In this document: positions 6,912 through 13,624 of the stretch, piece after piece | How positions within the stretch are numbered: the first letter of the stretch is position 1 | Layout of the letters: every line of letters begins with the position of its first letter | Notes under the pieces: generated by a model | What the model was told of the DNA's origin: nothing | Database searches by the model: none | What the model saw: only the letters and a program-made list of their open reading frames with translations | Translations under genes and position numbers: made by a program | Assembly (NCBI GenBank): GCA_030039005.1 | Contig: JASHQT010000340.1 | Location: forward strand, 1-27,515 | DNA: 27,515 nt | Reading direction: 5' to 3' | From: Bryobacteraceae bacterium | Lineage (GTDB): Bacteria > Acidobacteriota > Terriglobia > Bryobacterales > Bryobacteraceae

Positions 6912-7454
6912 ATGGAACTTCTGCAAGAACTGTTGACCGAAGAATTAAGAGATCTGCTGAGCGCCGAGAATCAGCTCGTCAAGGCGCTGCCGAAGATGGC
7001 CAAAGCGGCGAAGGATGACGAGTTGAAGTCGGCGTTTCAGGAGCATCTGGAACAAACCAAGGAACATGTGGAACGCCTGAAGCGGGTGTTCGAGATGCTG
7101 GACGCAAAGCCGCGCGCGAAAACGTGCAAAGGCATGGCCGGATTGGTGGAAGAAGGCCAGGAAGTGATCACGGAAGGTAAGCAGAAGGAAGAAGCGGCGG
7201 CGGATTTGGCGCTGATCGGCGCGGCGCAACGCGTGGAGCATTATGAGATCGCAGCCTATGGCACCGCGCGCGCCATCGCCGAGCAGATGGAGCGGGAGGA
7301 TATCGTGAGGCTTCTCAGCCAGACGTTGGATGAGGAAGAAAAGGCCGATCAACTGCTAACCCAATGCGCGGAGCCGCTGCTGGAACAGGCCGCCCGGGGC
7401 GCCGAGGAGGAGGAAGGGGAAGAGCAAGAAGAGATGGAAGAAGAGGAAGTCTAG
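6912..7454 (+). CDS. DUF892/YciE-YciF-like ferritin-like protein
   Basis: This is a 180-residue, strongly helical and acidic protein. The N-terminal pattern LLTEELRDLLSAENQLVKALPKMAKAA, then FQEHLEQTKEHVERLKRVFE, KCKGM-like CKGMAGLVEEG, AAQRVEHYEIAAYGTARA and LSQTLDEEEKADQLLT are the YciE/YciF (DUF892) four-helix layout. The Glu/His residues needed for a di-iron site (for example Glu62, His63 and the EHYE motif) are present. Known relatives are stress-induced and dimeric, with unclear chemistry. The C-terminus ends in an unusual run of glutamates (about residues 164-179). AAGGAG at about 6900-6905 sets the start at 6912. Confidence 0.88.
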   Translation: MELLQELLTEELRDLLSAENQLVKALPKMAKAAKDDELKSAFQEHLEQTKEHVERLKRVFEMLDAKPRAKTCKGMAGLVEEGQEVITEGKQKEEAAADLALIGAAQRVEHYEIAAYGTARAIAEQMEREDIVRLLSQTLDEEEKADQLLTQCAEPLLEQAARGAEEEEGEEQEEMEEEEV

Positions 7455-7545
7455 AGTTTGAATACATAGCCGACAGCTGCGTGGCCTGGGGCCGCGCGTG
7501 TCGCACCTTCGTCCCATATCATCGCGCTGCATGCAGGATTGTTAT

Positions 7546-9345
7546 ATGCTCAACTGCATGTTGCACAGAATTGCGGGCGCCACGTTGCTGCTCGCGACCT
7601 CATTGATCCCGGTCCACGCCGAAGATTTGTTGGTGGGCGAGTGGAGTCCGCTGCATCACGAGGATTACAACGAGCGCATCCCCGGACCGGATTTGGGCGA
7701 TTTCGCGGGTCTTCCGATCGACGATTCCGCGCGCGCTTTCGCCGAGGCCTGGGACGCATCGCGCCTCACGCTGCCCGAACATCAGTGCCGCGTGCACGTT
7801 TCGCCGTACATTTATCACGGTCCGCTGCATTTGAGGATCTGGGAGGAAAAAGATCCGTACACGCAGCGCGTGATCGCGATTAAGAATTACATCAGCACCT
7901 ACGAGCAGACGCGAACCATCTGGATGGACGGGCGCCCGCATCCACCGGCTTACGCGCCGCATACGTTCATGGGATTTTCGACCGGCAAGTGGGACGGCGA
8001 CGTCCTGACGGTTTACACCACACACATCAAGCAGGGCTGGGCACGGCGGAACGGGTTGCCGGAAAGCGACGAAGCCTCGATGACCGAGCACTTCCTGCGG
8101 CACGGGAACATCATGACGCACATGACCATCCTGTACGATCCCGTGTATCTGGCGCAGCCGCTGGTGCGCACCGACGATTTCCAGCTCGACGAAAAAGAGC
8201 TGGGCGGCTGGTTGTGGCCGTGCGAAGCGGTGGAAGAGATTTTGTCGCGGCCCAAAGGCGCGGTGCCGAATTATTTGCCGGGAAAAAATCCGTTCCTGTT
8301 CGAATATGCCGACAAATATCACTTGCCGCACGCGGCGGTGATGGGCGGGCCGGAGACGATGTATCCGGAATATCGGAAGGTGCTGGCAACCGCGAAGATC
8401 GATTCCGAGGCGGCTGCGCCGCGTCCGCCCGCGAAATCGCCGGGGCCAGAAAATGGCGACGTGCATATTCTTCCGGTGCAAGGGAACGTGTACATGCTGG
8501 TGGGCGCAGGCGGCAACATCACGGTGCAAGTGGGCGAGCAGGGTGTGCTGCTGGTGGATACGGGGCTGGCGCAGTTCTCCGACAAAGTGATCGCCGCGGT
8601 GCGAACGCTGTCCGATAAGCCGATCCACTACATCATCAACACGCACGTGCATCCGGACCACGTGGGAGGGAACGAGGCGCTGGCGAAAATCGGCGGTGGC
8701 TCGGCGCGCGAAGTGACGCTGGTCAACACGCCCGGGGAAACAGCGGCGTTGAGCGTCCAAATCATCGCGCATCAAAATGTCTTTGACCGGATGAGCGCGA
8801 CGGGCACAAAGTATCCGGAAACGGCGTGGCCCACCGATACCTATCTGGGCGGGGAGAAAGAAGTCTATTTCAATGGCGAGGCGGTGCAGATGTTCCACAT
8901 GCCCTCGGCGCACACCGACGGCGACACTATCGCGTTCTTCCGCCGCTCGGACGTGGTGAGCGCCGGCGACGTTTTCGTCACCAACGGCTACCCGATCATC
9001 GATCTCAAGAACGGAGGCAGTTTGCAAGGCGAGATCGACGCGCTGAACAAATTGCTGGACCTGGCGATTCCGGCCCATCACGAGGAAGGCGGCACATATA
9101 TTATTCCGGGGCACGGACGCTTGTGCGACGAGTTTGACGTGCTGGAATATCGCGACATGGTAACCATCGTGCGGGACCGGCTCCAAGCGATGATCCAGAA
9201 AGGCATGACGCTCGATCAGATCCAGGCTTCGCGGCCGACGATCGATTGGGACCCACGCTACAATACGCCCGGCGCGTTCTGGACCGCCGAACAGTTTGTC
9301 GAGGCGGCGTACAAGAGCCTGACGCAAACAAAACAGACAAACTAA
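7546..9345 (+). CDS. Exported two-domain protein: GEW domain fused to MBL metallohydrolase (copy 2)
   Basis: This is a 599-residue protein. The signal peptide is MLNCMLHRIAGATLLLATSLIPVHA. The GEW domain covers residues about 30-285 (GEWSPLHHED 31-40, IWMDGRPHPPA 125-135, TTHIKQGW, DPVYLAQPL, VPNYLPGKNPF). A Pro/Ala linker lies at about 286-303. The MBL domain covers 304-599 with full ligands: HVHPDH 367-372, His456 in AHTDGD, Asp475 and His523. The frame is open from 7498; ATG 7546 has AGGA (7535-7538) at good spacing and starts the signal peptide. It shares long identical stretches with copy 1 but lies on the opposite strand, so the two form a diverged inverted duplication around the CMD-DUF763-DUF892 genes. 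An SDR gene starts five bases after its stop. Confidence 0.88.
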   Translation: MLNCMLHRIAGATLLLATSLIPVHAEDLLVGEWSPLHHEDYNERIPGPDLGDFAGLPIDDSARAFAEAWDASRLTLPEHQCRVHVSPYIYHGPLHLRIWEEKDPYTQRVIAIKNYISTYEQTRTIWMDGRPHPPAYAPHTFMGFSTGKWDGDVLTVYTTHIKQGWARRNGLPESDEASMTEHFLRHGNIMTHMTILYDPVYLAQPLVRTDDFQLDEKELGGWLWPCEAVEEILSRPKGAVPNYLPGKNPFLFEYADKYHLPHAAVMGGPETMYPEYRKVLATAKIDSEAAAPRPPAKSPGPENGDVHILPVQGNVYMLVGAGGNITVQVGEQGVLLVDTGLAQFSDKVIAAVRTLSDKPIHYIINTHVHPDHVGGNEALAKIGGGSAREVTLVNTPGETAALSVQIIAHQNVFDRMSATGTKYPETAWPTDTYLGGEKEVYFNGEAVQMFHMPSAHTDGDTIAFFRRSDVVSAGDVFVTNGYPIIDLKNGGSLQGEIDALNKLLDLAIPAHHEEGGTYIIPGHGRLCDEFDVLEYRDMVTIVRDRLQAMIQKGMTLDQIQASRPTIDWDPRYNTPGAFWTAEQFVEAAYKSLTQTKQTN

Positions 9346-9350
9346 GGGGA

Positions 9351-10082
9351 ATGGAACAGCTCATTGGGAAGGTTGCGCTGGTCACCGGCGGAGGGCGTGG
9401 CATCGGCCGTGCGATTTCGTTGGCACTGGCTCGCGCGCGCTGCGATATTGCAGTCAACTATCGCGAGCGGCGTGATGCTGCCGAGTCCGCGGTGTGTGAA
9501 ATCCAGGCGTTGGGACGGCGCGCGGCCGCCATCCAAGCGGACGTTTCGCGTGCCGGCGATGTCGCGCGGTTGGTTCGCGAGACGGAATCCGCCCTTGGGC
9601 CGATCGAGATTTTGATCAACAACGCGGGTAAGATCCTGATTCAATCGGTCGAGCAGATGACCGAGGAAGGTTGGAACGACATGATCGCGTCCAACCTCAC
9701 TTCGTGTTTTCTGATGACGCAGGCCGTGCTGCCCGGCATGCGGGCGCGGCGTTGGGGTCGCATCATCAATATCTCTTCGGTGGCGGCGCAGGCCGGCAGC
9801 ATCGTGGGCGTGCATTATGCGGCGTCGAAGACGGGGATGCTGGGGCTCACGCGCAGCTACGCACGCGTGTTGGCGAAAGAGGGGATCACGGTGAACGCGA
9901 TCACACCGGCGCTGGTTGCGACGGAGATGGTGCGGTCGAATCCGGTAGCCAAACCGGAGATGATTCCGATCGGACGTTTTGGCGAGGTGGATGAAGTCGC
10001 CGATGTGGCAGTGATGCTGGCGGGGAATGCGTATATTACGGGCCAGACGATTAACGTGAACGGCGGATATTACATGAGCTGA
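9351..10082 (+). CDS. SDR-family oxidoreductase, 3-oxoacyl-ACP reductase (FabG)-like
   Basis: This is a 243-residue cytoplasmic protein with the full classical SDR set: TGGGRGIG cofactor motif near residue 12, NNAG at about 90, an Asn in IASNLTSC, the catalytic Ser in NISSVAAQ, YAASK as the YxxxK motif, and NAITPALVATEM after it. The C-terminus ITGQTINVNGGYYMS is typical. It is an NAD(P)H-dependent reductase or dehydrogenase; FabG-like sequence alone does not give the substrate. It begins five bases after the fused GEW-MBL gene, with AAGGGGA overlapping that gene's stop, so co-transcription and coupling are likely. An upstream extension to 9246 is only the open frame inside the previous gene. 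Confidence 0.88.
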   Translation: MEQLIGKVALVTGGGRGIGRAISLALARARCDIAVNYRERRDAAESAVCEIQALGRRAAAIQADVSRAGDVARLVRETESALGPIEILINNAGKILIQSVEQMTEEGWNDMIASNLTSCFLMTQAVLPGMRARRWGRIINISSVAAQAGSIVGVHYAASKTGMLGLTRSYARVLAKEGITVNAITPALVATEMVRSNPVAKPEMIPIGRFGEVDEVADVAVMLAGNAYITGQTINVNGGYYMS

Positions 10083-10088
10083 GGCGCG

Positions 10089-10871
10089 CTAGATCACCTT
10101 GGTCGCGCCGCCGTCCATATCGATCAGCGAACCCTGCAAGAAGCGGCCTTCGGGGCTTACCACGAATGCGACCAACGCGGCGATGTCCTGCGGTTCGCCG
10201 ACGCGCGTGGTGCGGGCGCTCGCGACCAGCCGCTGCTCGGCGGTTGCGACGTCGATGCCTTGGTCTTTGGCCGTGGCTTCGAGCATGCGGCGATAACGCT
10301 CGGTGCGAATGCTGCCGGGATTCACGGCATTCACCTGCACGCCGTCGCGAATGCCGATATCGGCTAGCGCTTTGGTGAGCGAGAGCAGGGCCGCGTTGAC
10401 CGAACCGCCGATGGCGAACAATGGCCCGGGCATGCGGCCGCCGACACCGGAGATGTTCACCACGGAGCCGGCTTGTTGCTTCAGGTGTGGCCACGCGGCG
10501 CGCGTGAGGCGCATGGCGCCGAAGAATTTGAGCGCGAAGCCGTCGGCCCAGTCGTCATCGGTGAGTTCGAGAAAGTCGCCGCGCTTGGTGGCGCCTGCAT
10601 TATTGACCACGATATCGATTTGGCCGAATTGCGTCAGCGCAAAGTCGACAGTTCGCAATCCAGCGTCCATCTCACGCAAATCCACGGCGCACGACGCCGA
10701 ACGGCCACCAGCGTGTTCCATCTCCTTCACGGCCTGTTCCATCAAATTGCGATCGCGGGCGCAGAGCACCACTTGCGCGCCTTCGGCGGCCAGGCGCAGC
10801 GCAATGGCGCGTCCGATGCCGCGGCTCGCTCCGGTCACAATCGCGGTCTTGCCTACGAGTCGTTTTTCCAT
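10089..10871 (-). CDS. SDR-fold protein lacking the catalytic Ser-Tyr-Lys residues
   Basis: This is a 260-residue protein. The nucleotide-binding half is intact: TGASRGIG near the N-terminus, DLREMD, and NNAG. The catalytic half is not. Where classical SDRs have Asn in the helix before the active site, this has Lys (ALKFFGAMRL). The catalytic Ser position reads Gly (NISGVGG), and the YxxxK position reads G-G-S-V-N before AALLSLTKALA. The rest (VQVNAVNPGSIRTERY, GSLIDMDGGATKVI) is SDR-typical. I recall a subfamily with the same IGGSVNAAL signature, so this is probably a conserved variant rather than a decayed gene. It converges on the canonical SDR (6 bp apart) and diverges from the citrate-type transporter. 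ATG 10871 has no clear ribosome site. Confidence 0.85.
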   Translation of the reverse strand: MEKRLVGKTAIVTGASRGIGRAIALRLAAEGAQVVLCARDRNLMEQAVKEMEHAGGRSASCAVDLREMDAGLRTVDFALTQFGQIDIVVNNAGATKRGDFLELTDDDWADGFALKFFGAMRLTRAAWPHLKQQAGSVVNISGVGGRMPGPLFAIGGSVNAALLSLTKALADIGIRDGVQVNAVNPGSIRTERYRRMLEATAKDQGIDVATAEQRLVASARTTRVGEPQDIAALVAFVVSPEGRFLQGSLIDMDGGATKVI

Positions 10872-10925
10872 GTGTGTGGTGAATGTGAGTAATCCGTTCC
10901 ATTATGCTTGTTCCAAGAGAACGCC

Positions 10926-12212
10926 GTGCTGGCTTCATCCACTACCTCATCCCGACGCGCGAAGTTCATGCCGGTGGTGCGGGTGGCGGCCGGGAATGCG
11001 CTGGAGATGTACGATTTTCAAATCTTCGGCTACTACGCCACGGCGATCGCGGCGACGTTCTTCCCCACCGGCCATGAGTTCGCGTCGCTGATGCTCGCGC
11101 TCGCGACATTCGGCGCGGGATTTCTGATGCGGCCAGTCGGCGCGGTCGTTTTGGGCGCTTATATCGATCATCGGGGGCGGCGCGCGGGCCTGCTGCTGAC
11201 GTTAGCGCTGATGGGCTTCGGGACATTATCGATCGCGTGCTTGCCGGGGTACGCGGTGCTGGGCATCGCGGCGCCATTGCTGGTTCTGCTCGGACGGCTG
11301 GTGCAGGGATTTTCGGCGGGCGTCGAACTGGGCGGCGTTTCGGTGTATCTTTCCGAGATCGCGCCGCCCAAGCGCAAGGGATTTTATGTGGCCTGGCAAT
11401 CGGCCAGCCAGCAAGTAGCGGTGATGTTCGCGGCACTGCTCGGCATCGCGCTTACGTCCACGCTATCCACCGGGCAGATGGCGCGCTGGGGATGGCGGAT
11501 CGCGTTGCTCGCCGGATGCGCGCTACTTCCGCTGCTGCTGTTTCTCAGGCGGTCACTCGAAGAAACGGCCGATTTCCTGGCGCGACCCCGCACGCAGGCG
11601 TCCGTTATCGTGAAATCGCTCTTCGCGAACTGGCGCTTGGTAGTGCTGGGCATGATGATGTCCACCATGACGACGGTTTGCTTTTACCTGGTGACCGCAT
11701 ACACGCCCACGTTCGGGAGCGCGGTGCTGCACCTGGCCGCCACGGGAAATCTTGTGGTGACGTTGTGCGTGGGCGTGTGCAACTTCATCGTGCTGCCGCT
11801 GTCGGGCGCGTTGTCGGACCGCGTGGGACGGCGGCCGATCCTGGTCTGGTGCACGGTGATCGCCCTGCTCACCGCGTATCCGGCGCTGTTGTGGCTGGTG
11901 AGCGCGCCGTCATTTACCCGGCTGCTCATCGTGGAACTGTGGTTCTCGCTGTTTTACGCCACATATAACGGCGCGATGGCGGTGTATCTGATCGAGATCA
12001 TGCCGCCCGCGGTGCGCACGTCGGGCTTTTCGCTGGCCTACAGCTCCGCGACGGCGGTTTTCGGCGGATTCACACCCGCGATTTGCACATACCTGATTCA
12101 CGTCACGGGCAACCGCGCTATCCCAGGTGTTTGGCTGTCGTTCGCCGCGGTTTGCGGATTGACCGCCGCCTTGGCATTATCGCGCCAGCGTCCGCAACAC
12201 GCCGGTTGTTGA
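10926..12212 (+). CDS. MFS citrate/tricarballylate:H+ symporter (MHS family, CitA/TcuC-like)
   Basis: This is a 428-residue inner-membrane protein with about 12 hydrophobic segments. It follows the CitA/TcuC pattern closely: VRVAAGNALEMYDFQIFGYYAT, FLMRPVGAVVLGAYIDHRGRR, GRLVQGFSAGVELGGVSVYLSEIA, WQSASQQVA, ALSDRVGRRPILV, LWFSLFYATYNGAMAVYLIEIMP and VRTSGFSLAYSSATAVFGG. The likely role is proton-coupled uptake of citrate or a related tricarboxylate. Key charged residues of the two GxxxD-GRR loops are present. The frame is open from TTG 10908; I chose GTG 10926 because AAGAGA (10915-10920) sits five bases upstream. ATG 10968 is a shorter option. No tcuA/tcuB dehydrogenase genes are nearby. Confidence 0.88.
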   Translation: MLASSTTSSRRAKFMPVVRVAAGNALEMYDFQIFGYYATAIAATFFPTGHEFASLMLALATFGAGFLMRPVGAVVLGAYIDHRGRRAGLLLTLALMGFGTLSIACLPGYAVLGIAAPLLVLLGRLVQGFSAGVELGGVSVYLSEIAPPKRKGFYVAWQSASQQVAVMFAALLGIALTSTLSTGQMARWGWRIALLAGCALLPLLLFLRRSLEETADFLARPRTQASVIVKSLFANWRLVVLGMMMSTMTTVCFYLVTAYTPTFGSAVLHLAATGNLVVTLCVGVCNFIVLPLSGALSDRVGRRPILVWCTVIALLTAYPALLWLVSAPSFTRLLIVELWFSLFYATYNGAMAVYLIEIMPPAVRTSGFSLAYSSATAVFGGFTPAICTYLIHVTGNRAIPGVWLSFAAVCGLTAALALSRQRPQHAGC

Positions 12213-12226
12213 TATCCTGCACGATG

Positions 12227-12233
12227 GAGGGAA
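12227..12233 (+). promoter_or_regulatory. Ribosome binding site deciding a GTG start at 12239
   Basis: GGAGGGA, overlapping an upstream ATG at 12224, is well placed for GTG 12239. The ATG at 12224 has no ribosome site of its own. Confidence 0.65.
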
Positions 12234-12238
12234 TCAGA

Positions 12239-12751
12239 GTGGCCTCGTTTCGCCGGTACGGAATTGTCACAGCCTTGATCGCTGCAGCACCCTTGTTGGC
12301 GCAACAAAGCCCTCCGGAACGGACGTCGGTCACGATCGCAGGCAAAATGATTCGCATCGATTATTCCGCGCCCTCCATGCGCGGCCGCAAGATCTTCGGC
12401 GGGCTGGAGCCTTATGGACGCGTCTGGCGCGCGGGCGCCAACGCCGCCACCGCGCTACACACGGACGCGAATCTGGACATCGGCGGCCTCACGGTTCCCA
12501 AAGGCGATTACACGCTGTTCGTTTATCTCGATCCCAAGCAGTGGCAACTGGTGGTGAGCAAGGCCACGGGCGAATGGGGGCTTGATTACGATCCCAGCCG
12601 CGATCTCGGCCGCGTGAAGATGGAGATGAGCAAGCCGCCCAAGCCGATCGAGACGTATAAGATGACGCTTTCGAGCGAGGGCGGGAACAAAGGGAAGCTG
12701 CGGCTGGAGTGGGAGAACACCGTCGCGGAAGTTCCTGTCACCGTCAAATAA
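12239..12751 (+). CDS. DUF2911 domain exported protein
   Basis: This is a 170-residue protein beginning at GTG 12239, which follows GGAGGGA; ATG 12224 would add five residues. The signal peptide is MASFRRYGIVTALIAAAPLLAQ. The mature part has the DUF2911 order: IDYSAPSMRGRKIFGGLEPYGRVWRAGANAATALHTD, then GLTVPKGDYTLFVYLD, WQLVVSKATGEWGLDYDPSRDLGRVKM, and a C-terminal beta stretch (GKLRLEWENTVAEVPVTVK). The family is common in Bacteroidota and Acidobacteriota, is predicted to be an extracytoplasmic beta protein, and has no known function. It starts 26 bases after the transporter stop, so the two are probably co-transcribed. Confidence 0.88.
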   Translation: MASFRRYGIVTALIAAAPLLAQQSPPERTSVTIAGKMIRIDYSAPSMRGRKIFGGLEPYGRVWRAGANAATALHTDANLDIGGLTVPKGDYTLFVYLDPKQWQLVVSKATGEWGLDYDPSRDLGRVKMEMSKPPKPIETYKMTLSSEGGNKGKLRLEWENTVAEVPVTVK

Positions 12752-12837
12752 CGCGGTGCGTTTCTGCGCGGCTGCAACAACTCGACAAAGAGAGCGCACC
12801 TACTGGCCGCCGCGAGCCTCCAAACACACGGGGGCTT

Positions 12838-13554
12838 ATGCCAGACAAGAAAACAGCGATCATCACGGGCGCCTCAGGCGGGATCGGCTCGGGTTTGGTG
12901 GAGGCATTTCTGGCGGAGGGTTATCACGTCGTCGCCACTTCTCTTCATGCGAGTCCATCGCTCGCTGTCTCGCGCGATCTAGTTTTCGTCGACGGCGACA
13001 TCGGGAAACAGGAGACGGCTGCCCGAGTGATCGAAGCCGCGATCACCCGCTTCGGAACCGTCGATGTTTTAGTGAATAATGCCGGAATTATGCGCACCAA
13101 GCCGTTCATTGACTTTACCTCCGACGATGTCCATGCCTTGTTCTCAACTAACCTGTTCGGATTCCTTTATATAACTCAAAGCAGTGTGAGGCAGATGCTG
13201 AAACAGGGATCGGGGCACGTTGTGACCATTACCGCGGCGCTGGCCGACCAGCCCATCGCCGGCATCAATGCCTCAGTTTCGATGATTACCAAAGGGGGCT
13301 TGAATGCAGCGACCAAAAGCCTGGCGATCGAGTACGCAGCGGCGGGTATCCGCTTCAATGCCGTAGCCCCAGGCGTGGTGGAGACGCCGTTGCATAAGGG
13401 CGATTCGAAGGAATCTCTTGCGGCAAGGCAGCCCATGAAGACGATTACGCAAGTGAAAGACGTCGTCGACGCGGTTCTCTATCTCTCGCGCGCGGGACAG
13501 ATAACGGGCGAGGTAATCCACGTCGACGGCGGCGCTCATGCGGGCCGTTGGTAA
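12838..13554 (+). CDS. SDR-fold protein with Tyr of YxxxK replaced
   Basis: This is a 238-residue protein. The cofactor half is canonical: ITGASGGIGSG, DGDIGKQ and NNAGIMRTKPF, with Asn kept in FSTNLFGF. In the active-site half the usual I-S-S reads I-T-A, and the YxxxK position reads S-M-I-T-K (ASVSMITKGGLNAATKSLA), so Tyr is missing while Lys remains. NAVAPGVVETPLHKG and ITGEVIHVDGGAHAGRW complete the SDR frame. I recall homologues with the same DQPIAGxNASVSMITKGGLNA signature, so this is likely a conserved subfamily. ATG 12838 was chosen because the fold begins here; a short GGGG lies before it. It follows the DUF2911 gene by 86 bp on the same strand. Confidence 0.85.
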   Translation: MPDKKTAIITGASGGIGSGLVEAFLAEGYHVVATSLHASPSLAVSRDLVFVDGDIGKQETAARVIEAAITRFGTVDVLVNNAGIMRTKPFIDFTSDDVHALFSTNLFGFLYITQSSVRQMLKQGSGHVVTITAALADQPIAGINASVSMITKGGLNAATKSLAIEYAAAGIRFNAVAPGVVETPLHKGDSKESLAARQPMKTITQVKDVVDAVLYLSRAGQITGEVIHVDGGAHAGRW

Positions 13555-13624
13555 CCGATCTTTGGCATCCAAGGTTAATTCTATTTGTTAACAGTTGGCG
13601 CGTCCGAGCGTCTACCGTTCGGAT

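Noticed and set aside
7600..9327. A 575-codon open frame on the minus strand opposite the fused GEW-MBL gene
   Set aside because: It is exactly antisense to a gene with clear domains and metal ligands. The translation is His/Arg/Val-rich in the way expected of a codon-shadow in high-GC DNA, with no recognisable fold.
348..9345. Assigning the MBL proteins as quorum-quenching lactonases
   Set aside because: The metal site is common to many MBL families and nothing in the neighbourhood concerns acyl-homoserine lactones.
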